From Solidesulfovibrio sp. (lineage in GTDB: Bacteria > Desulfobacterota > Desulfovibrionia > Desulfovibrionales > Desulfovibrionaceae), in NCBI RefSeq assembly GCF_038562415.1, contig NZ_JBCFBA010000034.1, positions 1-33,508 of the forward strand: DNA of 33,508 nucleotides, given 5' to 3'. Within the stretch, counting starts at the first letter, position 1, and each line of letters opens with the position of its first letter. A program made the translations under genes and the position numbers. This document shows, piece by piece, positions 8,345-22,413 of this stretch. The notes beneath the pieces are model-generated. The model saw only the letters and a list, made by a program, of their open reading frames with translations. It did not search any database and was not told the origin of the DNA.

Positions 8345-8417
8345 GCGCGCTTCCTCGGCTCGGCGGTGTCGTTGCCTCGTATCAGGAATCGGGCCGGGAT
8401 AGAAGACGGCCAGGCCT

Positions 8418-8456
8418 CGAAAAAAAAGCGGGCGGACCGAAAGGTCCGCCCGCTTG
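8418..8456 (-). terminator. Intrinsic terminator of the ATP synthase operon
   Basis: On the minus strand a perfect 13-bp stem (AAGCGGGCGGACC with its complement) with a TTTC loop is followed by a run of eight T, about 28 bases after the first atpC stop. This is a textbook rho-independent terminator. It separates the two atpC genes. Confidence 0.93.
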
Positions 8457-8484
8457 GCGCGGCGGTTGTGAACAGCCGACGGAC

Positions 8485-8910
8485 CTAGTGGGCCAGGGAG
8501 GCGACGGTGCCGGCGGACTCGCGCACTTTCATGCGGAAGAAGGCACGTTGCAGGGCGGCCTGGGCCCGGGCGAAGTCGACCTGTTCCTTTTCGCGTTCCA
8601 GGCGCTGCTTGGCCCGTTCCTGGGCCTTGCGGGCGCGCTCGACGTCGATGTCCTCGGGGCGCTCGGCCACCTCGGCCAGGATGGTCACCTTGTTCCCGGA
8701 CACTTCGGCGAAGCCGCCGGAGACGAAGACGTAGTGCGCCTTGCCGCCGGACTTGTACATGAGGCTTCCAATGCCGAGGGCGGACAGGAACGGAATGTGA
8801 TTGGCCATGACGCCGAACTCACCCAGCAGACCCGGCGCGCCCACATACTCCACGTCCTGGGACAAGACGAGCTTGTCCGGAGTGACGATTTCAAGGAGGA
8901 GTTGGGCCAT
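8485..8910 (-). CDS. atpC: ATP synthase epsilon subunit
   Basis: 141-residue epsilon subunit of F1, part of the central rotor stalk with gamma. The beta-sandwich motifs [27 protein letters not shown] and [11 protein letters not shown] are present, followed by the helical hairpin with [13 protein letters not shown] and [13 protein letters not shown]. It starts five bases after the atpD stop, with AAAGGA upstream, and is the last gene before the operon terminator. This copy, inside the operon, is the one expected to be the standard epsilon. Confidence 0.96.
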   Translation of the reverse strand: MAQLLLEIVTPDKLVLSQDVEYVGAPGLLGEFGVMANHIPFLSALGIGSLMYKSGGKAHYVFVSGGFAEVSGNKVTILAEVAERPEDIDVERARKAQERAKQRLEREKEQVDFARAQAALQRAFFRMKVRESAGTVASLAH

Positions 8911-8915
8911 GGCGT

Positions 8916-10346
<1,431 letters not shown>

Positions 10347-11228
10347 TTATCCCTTGAGTGCTTCGGAACCGCCGACGATGTCCATCAGTTCCTTGGTGAT
10401 GGCCGCCTGCCGGGCCTTGTTGTAGACCAGGGTCAGCGAGCTGACGAGGTCGTCGCAGTTCCTGGTGGCATTGTCCATGGACCGCATGCGGGCGGCGTGC
10501 TCGCTGGCCGAGGTGTCCAGCAGCCCGCGGTAGATCTGGACATTGATAAACCGCGGCAGCAGTTCGGCGAGCAAGCCTTCCACCGACGGTTCGTAGAGGT
10601 ATTCGGCCTTGGGACCGCTGGGTTCGGCCGCCTCGCCGGCCTCGGCCGGGGACAGGGGCAGAACCGGCAGCAGGGTGGGATCCTGCTTGGCAAGGCTCAC
10701 GAACTTGCCGAAGGCCATGATGACTTCGTCGTAGGTCCCGCCGACATAGCCGCCGATGACCTCGCCGCCGATGCGCGTGGCCAGGGAGAAGTCGAAGGAG
10801 CCCATTTCGTTGACGTAGGCGGCGACGATCTCGAAGTCCGTGCGGCGGAAGGAGTCCCGGCCCTTGCGGCCCACGCACAGGATCTTGACCGTCTTGCCCT
10901 CGGCGGCCTTGGCCCGGGCCAGTCTGAGGGCCGCCGTGACGATGTTGTTGTTAAACGCGCCGCACAGGCCCCGGTCCGAAGTGATGACGACCAAAAGGAC
11001 GGTCTTCACTTCCTCCCGGGCCTCGAGCAGCGGATGGACCGAGGGATCGGCCCCCTTGGCCAGTTCGCCGAGCATTTCGTAGAACTTGTCGGCATAGGGG
11101 CGAAACCGCTCGATGCGCGCCTGGGCGCTGCGCAGCTTGGCCGAGGCCACCATGTTCATGGCCTTGGTGATCTGCTTGGTCTTCTTGACCGCGGTGATCT
11201 TGTTTTTGACGTCTTTGAGCGCAGGCAT
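10347..11228 (-). CDS. atpG: ATP synthase gamma subunit
   Basis: Rotor shaft subunit of F1, 293 residues. The N-terminal helix MPALKDVKNKITAVKKTKQITKAMNMVASAKL and the C-terminal helix MRSMDNATRNCDDLVSSL...NKARQAAITKELMDIVGGSEAL are highly characteristic coiled-coil segments. A short acidic, Pro/Ala-rich insert (LSPAEAGEAAEPSGPKAE) lies around residue 200. The start ATG follows AAAGGGGGAG. It sits 65 bases after atpA, the widest gap in the operon. Confidence 0.97.
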   Translation of the reverse strand: MPALKDVKNKITAVKKTKQITKAMNMVASAKLRSAQARIERFRPYADKFYEMLGELAKGADPSVHPLLEAREEVKTVLLVVITSDRGLCGAFNNNIVTAALRLARAKAAEGKTVKILCVGRKGRDSFRRTDFEIVAAYVNEMGSFDFSLATRIGGEVIGGYVGGTYDEVIMAFGKFVSLAKQDPTLLPVLPLSPAEAGEAAEPSGPKAEYLYEPSVEGLLAELLPRFINVQIYRGLLDTSASEHAARMRSMDNATRNCDDLVSSLTLVYNKARQAAITKELMDIVGGSEALKG

Positions 11229-11293
11229 GGCTCCCCCTTTAGGCCTGTCGTTGCGTTGGCAAAAACACGTTTCTGTTTTTAGCGAACGCCCGC

Positions 11294-12802
<1,509 letters not shown>

Positions 12803-12806
12803 GGCC

Positions 12807-13358
12807 CTACTCACCCCTCTTGATTTGTTCTTTCAATATTTCAAGTTGAGCGCGAAGGCTCGCGTCCAACACCTTGTCGCCGACCTTGAGGAGCACGCCG
12901 CCGAGGATGGCGGGATCGACGCCGAAGGAAAGCACCAGCTTCTTGCCGGACTGCTTCTCGAGTTTGGCCTTGATCTGGTCCTGCCGCTGGTCGGTCAGGG
13001 TGTAGGCGGTGACGAGCTGGCCGCGCAGCACGCCCTCGGCCTCGTCCAGCAAGGTCCGGTAGTAGGCGGAGACTTCCAGCACGAAGGACAGCCGGTCCTT
13101 GTCGGCCAGAAGGGAAAGGAAGTTGGCTACCATGGGCTTCAGGCCGAGCTTGCCCACCACGCCGGCCAGCACCGCCTTCTTGTCCTCGGCGGCGATGACG
13201 GGGTTGGCGAAGACCCTAAGCAGGTCCGGGGACGCCTCAAGGACCTCGGCGAACGCCTCGAGATCCTTGCCGTACTCCGCCGGTGCCTTCTTGCCGGCCT
13301 TTTTGGCCAGCGCGAAGAGCGCCTTGGCGTAACGGCGCGCGACGATGTTGCCGGTCAA
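12807..13358 (-). CDS. atpH: ATP synthase delta subunit
   Basis: Peripheral-stalk subunit delta (OSCP family), 183 residues, joining the b/b' stator to the top of F1. The N-terminal [14 protein letters not shown] helix and the C-terminal [27 protein letters not shown] signature are diagnostic. The start is a TTG at 13358 that overlaps the atpF stop (TTGA), so translation is likely coupled to atpF. No ATG in the right position exists. Confidence 0.95.
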   Translation of the reverse strand: MTGNIVARRYAKALFALAKKAGKKAPAEYGKDLEAFAEVLEASPDLLRVFANPVIAAEDKKAVLAGVVGKLGLKPMVANFLSLLADKDRLSFVLEVSAYYRTLLDEAEGVLRGQLVTAYTLTDQRQDQIKAKLEKQSGKKLVLSFGVDPAILGGVLLKVGDKVLDASLRAQLEILKEQIKRGE

Positions 13359-13939
13359 TTGAACACCACCTTTGTTAAGTATTCATCCACAAGCTTTTCC
13401 TGGTCCTTGGCGGTCAGCTTCTTTTGCAGCATGGTCGTGGCGGCGGCCACCACGGAATCGGCCAGTTCGGCGCGCAGCTTCTGCACGGCGACCCTGGCCT
13501 CGGCCTCGGCGGCGACGCCGGCCTGCTCGCGGATCTGGGCGGCCTTGGCCTCGGCGGCGGCGACGATGGAATCGCGAAGGGCCTCGCCCTGCCGGCGGTA
13601 CTCTTCCTCGATTTTCAGCTTCTCCTCGGCCAGATTGCTGATGGAAGCCTCGATGTCGGCCAGGCGCTTGGCGGCGTCGGCCTTGCGCACGTCAAGGTCG
13701 GACAGCTGGTTCTCGATTCCCTGCGTGCGGCCGCGGAAGAAACCCGCGATCTTCTTGCCGGCCAGCTTGGCGATCACGGCGAAGACCAGCACGAAGTTGA
13801 CCACGCGGAACAGGAAATCCTTCCAGTTCAGCCCGTGGTGAGCCGCTTCCGCGCCCTGCTCGGCATCCCCGGACGCGTAGGCCAGGGCGGCCATGCCAAG
13901 GACGAGCGCCACGGCGACGATGAGGTGGAGCCTTTTCAA
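13355..13939 (-). CDS. atpF: ATP synthase b subunit
   Basis: Stator subunit b of ATP synthase, 194 residues from a TTG at 13939. That start is chosen because AAAGGGAGG lies six bases upstream; a GTG at 13969 would run through this ribosome-binding site. The protein begins with a positively charged hydrophobic segment ending AYASGDA that looks like a cleavable signal peptide, then a second hydrophobic helix (FLFRVVNFVLVFAVIAKL) that is the real membrane anchor, then a long Ala/Glu/Arg coiled coil. It pairs with the b' gene 47 bases upstream, and its stop overlaps the start of atpH. Confidence 0.9.
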   Translation of the reverse strand: MKRLHLIVAVALVLGMAALAYASGDAEQGAEAAHHGLNWKDFLFRVVNFVLVFAVIAKLAGKKIAGFFRGRTQGIENQLSDLDVRKADAAKRLADIEASISNLAEEKLKIEEEYRRQGEALRDSIVAAAEAKAAQIREQAGVAAEAEARVAVQKLRAELADSVVAAATTMLQKKLTAKDQEKLVDEYLTKVVFN

Positions 13940-13986
13940 TTGAACCCTCCCTTTCCTTGAGAAATCCACGTAAACCCCCGCAACCC

Positions 13987-14406
13987 CTAGGCCGCCAGCA
14001 CCTTGGCCACGGCCTTGGACGCCAAACCCGACACCTTGGCCACAAGCGCCTTGTTCGCCGCCTCGGACTGGCTGGCGATGTCCGCGCGAGCGGCCTGCAC
14101 CTTGGCCGCCGCTTCGGCGCCGGCGGCGTCCAGTATGGCCTTTTCCTTGACCTGCCCCTCCGCCTTCATGGACAGCCGGCCGGCCGTGGCGGCCGTGCGG
14201 GCCGCGTCGAGGGCCGCTTCGTAGTCCTTGAGCTTGGTGTCGGCGGAGGTGGTGAACGATTCGATGCCTTCCATCTGGGAGGCGATGAATTCGGCCCTTT
14301 TCTTGAGCATGCGACGGATGGGCCCGATGAGGATGACGTTGAGCAGGATCAGGATGAGCAGAAAATTGACGGCTTGGACGAAAAACGTGGCGTTTAAGTC
14401 AATCAT
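13987..14406 (-). CDS. atpF': ATP synthase b' subunit
   Basis: 139-residue second b-type stator subunit: MIDLNATFFVQAVNFLLILILLNVIL membrane helix followed by a long amphipathic, Ala-rich helix that dimerises with b. The ATG at 14406 has GGAGG at good spacing; a longer in-frame reading upstream is not family-like. It is the first gene of the ATP synthase operon, which therefore has separate b and b' genes. The genes for the a and c subunits (atpB, atpE) are not in the window. Confidence 0.92.
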   Translation of the reverse strand: MIDLNATFFVQAVNFLLILILLNVILIGPIRRMLKKRAEFIASQMEGIESFTTSADTKLKDYEAALDAARTAATAGRLSMKAEGQVKEKAILDAAGAEAAAKVQAARADIASQSEAANKALVAKVSGLASKAVAKVLAA

Positions 14407-14453
14407 CGGCACCCTCCGGGAGGTTGTGAAAATTTTTGCAAAGTCAGCAAGCG

Positions 14454-14482
14454 GCTGTAGCGAATTTGGGCCGGCCTGTCCA
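14454..14482 (-). promoter_or_regulatory. Candidate promoter of the ATP synthase operon
   Basis: On the minus strand TGGACA and TACAGC are separated by exactly 17 bases, 48 bases upstream of the atpF' start. The match to the sigma-70 consensus is moderate. A 13-base symmetrical element, TTTTTGTCAAAAA (14487-14499), lies just upstream of the -35. Confidence 0.45.
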
Positions 14483-14548
14483 GCCCTTTTTGACAAAAAC
14501 CGCGACGCCGCCACGGCGACAAACCCGCGCCCGGCCTGGCTTGACGGG

Positions 14549-14938
14549 CTATTCCGGGACGTTGCCCGCCCCGCCGGGAGCCAGGGCCGCCCGGGGCACG
14601 GCCACGGCCGCGTCCTCGCCCATGACCACCTCCCCATCCAGGCCGCCGCCCTCCTCCACCACCAACACCGGCGTGCGCACGGAACCGGTCAGATGCCCCG
14701 TGGCCGTCACCGTCACCTTGGCCGCGGCCGTCACCTCGGCGGCGACGCTGCCGCCGCAGGTCAGGCGCCCCACCGCGATCCGGCCGGCGATGCGCGCTTT
14801 TTGGCCCACCAGCAGCGTGCCCCCGGACACGATTTCCCCGTCGAACGCCCCGTCGATGCGCACCACGCCATCAAAGGCCAGCCGCCCCGTAAAGGACGTG
14901 CCGGCCCCCAAAAACGCGTTGATGTCGTGTTTGCCCAC
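14549..14938 (-). CDS. Bactofilin
   Basis: 129-residue bactofilin (DUF583 beta-helix) that polymerises without nucleotide at the inner face of the membrane and scaffolds envelope enzymes. Visible features are the N-terminal NAFLGAGTSFTGRLAFDG.VRIDGAFDGEI pattern and repeating short beta-helix rungs with Gly and Val. The start is a GTG at 14938 with GGAGGG upstream. It lies 60 bases after rodA on the same strand, so it appears to be the last gene of the rod-shape operon. A role with MreB or RodA in wall growth is inferred from position. Confidence 0.87.
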   Translation of the reverse strand: MGKHDINAFLGAGTSFTGRLAFDGVVRIDGAFDGEIVSGGTLLVGQKARIAGRIAVGRLTCGGSVAAEVTAAAKVTVTATGHLTGSVRTPVLVVEEGGGLDGEVVMGEDAAVAVPRAALAPGGAGNVPE

Positions 14939-14998
14939 GTCGGCCCTCCGGCTGCCGGCGCACCGTGCCGCCCGGCGCGCCGCATGGTCCCGCTCCGG

Positions 14999-16111
14999 CT
15001 AGCCCTTCTTGAACAGGAAGCGCCGCATGGAGACGTTGACCACGATGCCCACGAGGGTGAAGTTCACGATGGTGGCGCTCCCGCCGTAACTGATGAACGG
15101 CAAGGGGATGCCAACGACCGGCATGATGCCGAGCACCATACCCATGTTGATGAGGATTTGCCAGAAGAAATAGAAGAAAACCCCGGCCGCCAGGTAGCTG
15201 CCGAAGCGGTCCTTGGCGTTGCGGGCCGTGACGTAGAACTGGAGCAAAAACAGACAGAAAAGCGTCAGCAGGACGATCCCGCCCACGAACCCCCATTCCT
15301 CGGCGAACACGGCCACGGCGAAGTCCGTGTGCTTCTCCGGCAGGTAGCGCAACTGGCTTTGGGTGCCCTCCAAAAAGCCCTTGCCCCACATCTGGCCCGA
15401 ACCGATGGCGATCTGGGACTGGATGATGTGGTAGCCGGCGCCCAGGGGATCGCGCTCGGGGTCGAACAGCGTCAGGATGCGCCCCTTCTGGTAGGGTTTG
15501 AGGAAGAACCAGCCGCAGGGGATGAGGATGGGGCCGGCGATGGCCAGGGTCTTGAAGACCGGCCCGGCCAGGCCCCGGTAGAGGATCAGGCCGCACACCA
15601 GGAGCAGGACGTTGAGGCCCGTGCCGAGGTCGGGTTCGACGATGATGAGCCCGGCCACGGGCAGGGAGACGGCCAGGACGCCGGCCAGCTCCAGCCAGCC
15701 CAGGCGCTCCGAGCGCTTGGACAGGAGCTTGGCCGAAAGCAGCAGCATGGCGATCTTGGCCAGTTCGCTGGGCTGGAAGGAATAGCCGCCCACGGGCAGC
15801 CAGCGCTTGGCCCCGGACACGGTCTTGCCGAATAAAAGCACCATGACCAGCAGCACGGCCACGCCGATGGTCAGCGGCCAGGCGATGGTGGCGAGGTGCT
15901 TGTAGTCGAAAAGCACCATGCCGACCAGGCAGCACAGGCCGCCCAGGCCCCAGATGAGCTGCTTGTTGTAAAAGGGCTGCAGGGACAGCTCGTCGCCCAT
16001 GCGAAAGCCGCTGGCCGAATAGAGGTTGAGCACGCCCACGCCAAAAAGCAGCGCGGTCAGGCCCAGGAGCGGCCAGTTGATGCACAGGATCAGGCGGCGG
16101 TCGAACGGCAT
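14999..16111 (-). CDS. rodA: Rod-shape SEDS peptidoglycan glycosyltransferase RodA
   Basis: 370-residue polytopic SEDS protein that polymerises lipid II glycan strands in the elongasome, with PBP2 as cognate transpeptidase. About ten hydrophobic helices are evident. Family motifs include NLYSASG near the N-terminus, SGAKRWLPVGGYSFQPSELAKIA, VEPDLGT, QSQIAIGSGQMWGKG, HTDFAVAVFAEEWGFVGG and the final PFISYGGSA. It starts 20 bases after the mrdA stop, consistent with co-production of the RodA-PBP2 pair. Confidence 0.97.
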   Translation of the reverse strand: MPFDRRLILCINWPLLGLTALLFGVGVLNLYSASGFRMGDELSLQPFYNKQLIWGLGGLCCLVGMVLFDYKHLATIAWPLTIGVAVLLVMVLLFGKTVSGAKRWLPVGGYSFQPSELAKIAMLLLSAKLLSKRSERLGWLELAGVLAVSLPVAGLIIVEPDLGTGLNVLLLVCGLILYRGLAGPVFKTLAIAGPILIPCGWFFLKPYQKGRILTLFDPERDPLGAGYHIIQSQIAIGSGQMWGKGFLEGTQSQLRYLPEKHTDFAVAVFAEEWGFVGGIVLLTLFCLFLLQFYVTARNAKDRFGSYLAAGVFFYFFWQILINMGMVLGIMPVVGIPLPFISYGGSATIVNFTLVGIVVNVSMRRFLFKKG

Positions 16112-16131
16112 GGAACGTTCCTACGCGAAGG

Positions 16132-17979
16132 CTAATCGCCGACGTCGCCGGGTTCGGCGGCGGGCTCGTGGGGGACGCCGGCCCTGGCCGCCCTGCCGGG
16201 CGCCGGGCCGAACAGGTACTCGTAGACCTTGCGCACGACGGGACCGGCGATCTCGCCGCCGTGGCCGCCGTGCTCCACCAGGCAGACCACCACGTAGGCC
16301 TTGCCGTCCTTCTTGCCCCAGCTGGCCATCCAGGCGTGGTCGCGCTGCTCGTAGGGCATGGCGTGGGTCTTGCGCCGCACGTCGGGGTTGATGAGCTTGA
16401 CCACCTGGGCGGTGCCGGTCTTGCCGCCGAGGACCGCGTCGGAGCGCAGCAGCGACTTGGCCGTGCCCTGCTCCACCGTGGCGACCATGGCATCGAGGAT
16501 GAACTGCCGGTCGGCGTCCTTAAGCGGCAGCACGGCGTCCACCTTGGGCGGCTCGGTTTCCACCAGCTCCGGCTTCATGAGCTTGCCGCCGCCCACCAGG
16601 GCCGAGACGTAGCGGGCCACCTGCAGGGGCGAGGTCAGCACGTAGCCCTGGCCGATGGAGGCGATGACGGTCTCGCCCTTGGACCAGGCCGCGCCGAAGC
16701 GCTTGCGCTTCCACTCCTTGGACGGGATGAGCCCGGCCTTCTCGTGGGGCAGGTCGATGCCGGTGCGGGTGCCGAAGCCGCTGGCCGTGGCGTATTCGGA
16801 CAGGCGGTCGATGCCCATGCGATCGCCCAGTTTGTAGAAATAGATGTCGCAGGAATGGACCAGGGCGCCGCGCATGTCCAGGGCGCCGTGGCCGCCCTTT
16901 TTCCAGTCGTGGAAGTCGCGGTTGCCCACCCGGTACACGCCCGGGCAGGCCACCACGTCGCCGGGGCGGACGAAACCCTGGCTCAGGCCCGCCGCGGCCA
17001 TGAGCAGCTTGAAGACCGAGCCCGGCGGGTACACGCCCTGGGTCACCCGGTTCTGGATGGGGTGGCGGGGATTGTCGCGCAGCTCCTTCCATTTGTCCGC
17101 CGGCACGCCCAGCACGAACATGTTGTTGTCGTAGCTCGGCTCGCTGACCATGGCCAATATCTTGCCCGTGTCCGGCTCCATGACCACGATGGCCCCGGCT
17201 TGGCCCTCCATGAGGCGCGCGCATTCCCGCTGGAGGTTGACGTCGATGGCCAGGCGCACGTCGCCGCCGGCGCGGGGGGGGTCCAGGATCTGTTCGTTGT
17301 GCTGGCGGCCGAAGGCGTCGACCTCGACCTGCTTGCGGCCCTTGGCCCCGCGCAGCTCGTCCTCCAGGGCGTATTCCAGGCCCTGCTTGCCCACGGAATC
17401 GCCCAGGGACAGCTCGGGCTTTTTTTCCAGCTCCTCCTCGTTGGCCTCGGCCACGTAGCCGAGCACGTGGGCCATGAGCGCCCCGGTCGGGTAGGAGCGT
17501 TTCTGGCGCACCACGATCTCCAGGCCCGGATAGAGCATGGCGTTGGCCTCGATGCGGGCCAGGGACTCGTAGGGCAGGTCGGTGATGAGCGTTAAGGGCT
17601 CGAAGGGCTTGACGCGCTTCTTGCCGCGCCGAAACGTTTCCAGCAGTTGCGCCTTGTCCACGCCCGTCCACTCCGAGACCTTGGCCAGGGTGGCGTCCAC
17701 GTCGGCGCAGTCCTCGCGCACCAGGCCCAGGGCGAAGGAGGGCTCGGACACGGCCAGGGGCTGGCCGTTTCTGTCCACGATGCGGCCCCGGGCGGAGTTG
17801 ATGCGCACCTGGCGCAGCTGGTTGTCCCGGGCCATGTCCGCGAATCGCGTGCCCTTGTGGACCTGGAGATACCACAGGCGCAGGGTGAACAGGCAAAAAA
17901 GCCCGAGCACCAGCGCCTGGAGCAGGATCAGCCCCGAGCGGGGAGCGTGTTGTTGGGGTGTTTCGCTGTCAAGCCGCAT
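16132..17979 (-). CDS. mrdA: Penicillin-binding protein 2 (transpeptidase)
   Basis: Class B PBP of 615 residues that cross-links peptidoglycan during cell elongation. It has one N-terminal membrane helix (about residues 16-38), a PBP dimerisation domain with GRIVDRNGQPLA, and a transpeptidase domain with the catalytic SVFK motif at 321-324, SCD at 376-378 and KTG at 520-522. All three active-site motifs are intact. The start overlaps the end of mreD by 11 bases, indicating coupling. A short Pro/Ala-rich tail follows the catalytic domain. Confidence 0.97.
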   Translation of the reverse strand: MRLDSETPQQHAPRSGLILLQALVLGLFCLFTLRLWYLQVHKGTRFADMARDNQLRQVRINSARGRIVDRNGQPLAVSEPSFALGLVREDCADVDATLAKVSEWTGVDKAQLLETFRRGKKRVKPFEPLTLITDLPYESLARIEANAMLYPGLEIVVRQKRSYPTGALMAHVLGYVAEANEEELEKKPELSLGDSVGKQGLEYALEDELRGAKGRKQVEVDAFGRQHNEQILDPPRAGGDVRLAIDVNLQRECARLMEGQAGAIVVMEPDTGKILAMVSEPSYDNNMFVLGVPADKWKELRDNPRHPIQNRVTQGVYPPGSVFKLLMAAAGLSQGFVRPGDVVACPGVYRVGNRDFHDWKKGGHGALDMRGALVHSCDIYFYKLGDRMGIDRLSEYATASGFGTRTGIDLPHEKAGLIPSKEWKRKRFGAAWSKGETVIASIGQGYVLTSPLQVARYVSALVGGGKLMKPELVETEPPKVDAVLPLKDADRQFILDAMVATVEQGTAKSLLRSDAVLGGKTGTAQVVKLINPDVRRKTHAMPYEQRDHAWMASWGKKDGKAYVVVCLVEHGGHGGEIAGPVVRKVYEYLFGPAPGRAARAGVPHEPAAEPGDVGD

Positions 17980-18435
17980 GGGCGCTGTCCGGCAGATGAT
18001 GGTGGATGAGATAGACCAGGCCCCATTCGACGGGGAAGATCAAGGCTTGCCAGGCGCTCTCCGTGAGCAGCCGCTCCAGGGGCACGCTGCGGTCCTGCAG
18101 CAGCAGCATCACGGCGATGAGCAGGAAGTGCATGGCGCCGAGGCTTACGCCCAGGATGAACACGAACAGGAAGTTGCGGGCTTCGAAGAGCCAGTGCCCC
18201 AGGAAATAGAGCCCGGCCAGGGTGCCGTACCACAGGATGCCCGAGCCGAAGGCCAGGCTGCCCGTGCCTTCCTGCAAAAAAAGCCAGATCAGCCCCAACC
18301 ATACCGGCACCGTCCATTTCTCTTCCTGCATGGCCAGGATAAGGCCGGGGGCCAGAAAGTCCACCCCGGGAAACAGGCTTTCCAGCCACAGGCCGGCGAG
18401 GGTGAAAAACGTCCAGAAGACGACGCGGGCCGGCT

Positions 18436-18439
<4 letters not shown>
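17969..18439 (-). CDS. mreD: Rod-shape determining protein MreD
   Basis: 156-residue integral membrane protein with about five to six hydrophobic helices, matching MreD in size, topology and position between mreC and mrdA. MreD links the MreBC core to PBP2/RodA. Sequence conservation in this family is low, so operon position carries much of the assignment. Its ATG overlaps the mreC stop by four bases (ATGA). Confidence 0.92.
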
Positions 18440-21606
<3,167 letters not shown>

Positions 21607-21727
21607 CCGGGCGGGTGCACCGCGGGCGTCACGGCGTCGGGCCGGACAGGCCGCCCTCCCTGAAGACCGCCCGGGCACCCGACCAGTTCCCTACAACGGG
21701 TCCGGGATTCCGAGCCAACCGCATCCA

Positions 21728-21755
21728 TTGACTTCGGGTTCTTTTTTTATATCTT
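21728..21755 (+). promoter_or_regulatory. Candidate brnTA promoter
   Basis: TTGACT at 21728-21733 is followed after 16 bases by TATCTT at 21750-21755 (TATATC overlaps at 21748-21753). This AT-rich block stands out from the GC-rich surroundings. The -10 lies only about seven bases from the brnT ATG, so the mRNA may be leaderless. Confidence 0.5.
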
Positions 21756-21761
21756 TTTCCC

Positions 21762-22022
21762 ATGGAGTTTGCTTTCGACCCGGAGAAAAGCCGCATGAAC
21801 CAGGAAAAGCACGGCATCGATTTCGTCGCCGTGCAAGCGCTTTGGGACGATCCGGATCTGTTGCAAATCCCGGCGCGCACCGAGGATGAACCCCGGTTTC
21901 TGGTCATCGGCCGGCTGGCCGGAAAACACTGGTCCGTGGTGATCACCTTTCGAGGCGACACGGTTCGCCTCATTTCGGCCAGGCGCTCCCGGAAAAACGA
22001 GGTGCTCTTGTATGAAAGCTGA
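21762..22022 (+). CDS. brnT: BrnT family toxin
   Basis: 86-residue BrnT-type type II toxin, a RelE-like ribonuclease fold that inhibits translation until bound by BrnA. Typical features are MEFAFDPEKSRMNQEKHGIDF at the N-terminus, the RFLVIGRL strand, and the C-terminal VRLISARRSRKNE stretch carrying family basic residues. The full family length is present, so it appears intact. No Shine-Dalgarno precedes the ATG. The antitoxin gene follows with an 11-base overlap, toxin first, as is usual for brnTA. Confidence 0.93.
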   Translation: MEFAFDPEKSRMNQEKHGIDFVAVQALWDDPDLLQIPARTEDEPRFLVIGRLAGKHWSVVITFRGDTVRLISARRSRKNEVLLYES

Positions 22023-22257
22023 GGAATTCGACGCCGCCTTCGAAAGCGGCGAAAACATGCTGCCGCATCTGGACCTCGACGGCGCCGTGCGCCGCAACCA
22101 GCAAGTCCGGCGCGTCAACGTGGATTTTCCCCTGTGGATGGTCAAGGAACTCGACCGGCGGGCCAGGCGCCTGGGCGTCACCCGCCAGTCCCTGCTCAAG
22201 GTCTACATCGCCGCCTCCCTCAGGGACCAGGGCGAAACCACTCCCCTGCCGCTCTAG
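22012..22257 (+). CDS. brnA: BrnA family antitoxin
   Basis: 81-residue antitoxin with a C-terminal ribbon-helix-helix DNA-binding domain: RRVNVDFPLWMVKELDRRARRLGVTRQSLLKVYIA. The acidic N-terminal half (MKAEEFDAAFESGEN) is the expected toxin-binding portion. Family members neutralise BrnT and autoregulate the operon through the ribbon-helix-helix domain. The start overlaps the brnT stop, giving coupled translation. Confidence 0.92.
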   Translation: MKAEEFDAAFESGENMLPHLDLDGAVRRNQQVRRVNVDFPLWMVKELDRRARRLGVTRQSLLKVYIAASLRDQGETTPLPL

Positions 22258-22413
22258 CCAGGGCCGGCCGCCGCCTCTGGCAGGCCGGGCCGAAACGGCG
22301 TAGATTCCCCCCGCCCGCGCGGCCGACGGCCTGTTGCCCGGCCGGCGGGCGGCGGCATCCGCCTTCCCCATGCTTGCCCGCCCGGCGCGACACCGGGCAT
22401 ACGGAGGCGCGCC

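Noticed and set aside
22258-22413. FMN riboswitch upstream of ogt-ribE
   Set aside because: The conserved RFN element segments are not found; the stretch is only GC-rich with no clear structure.
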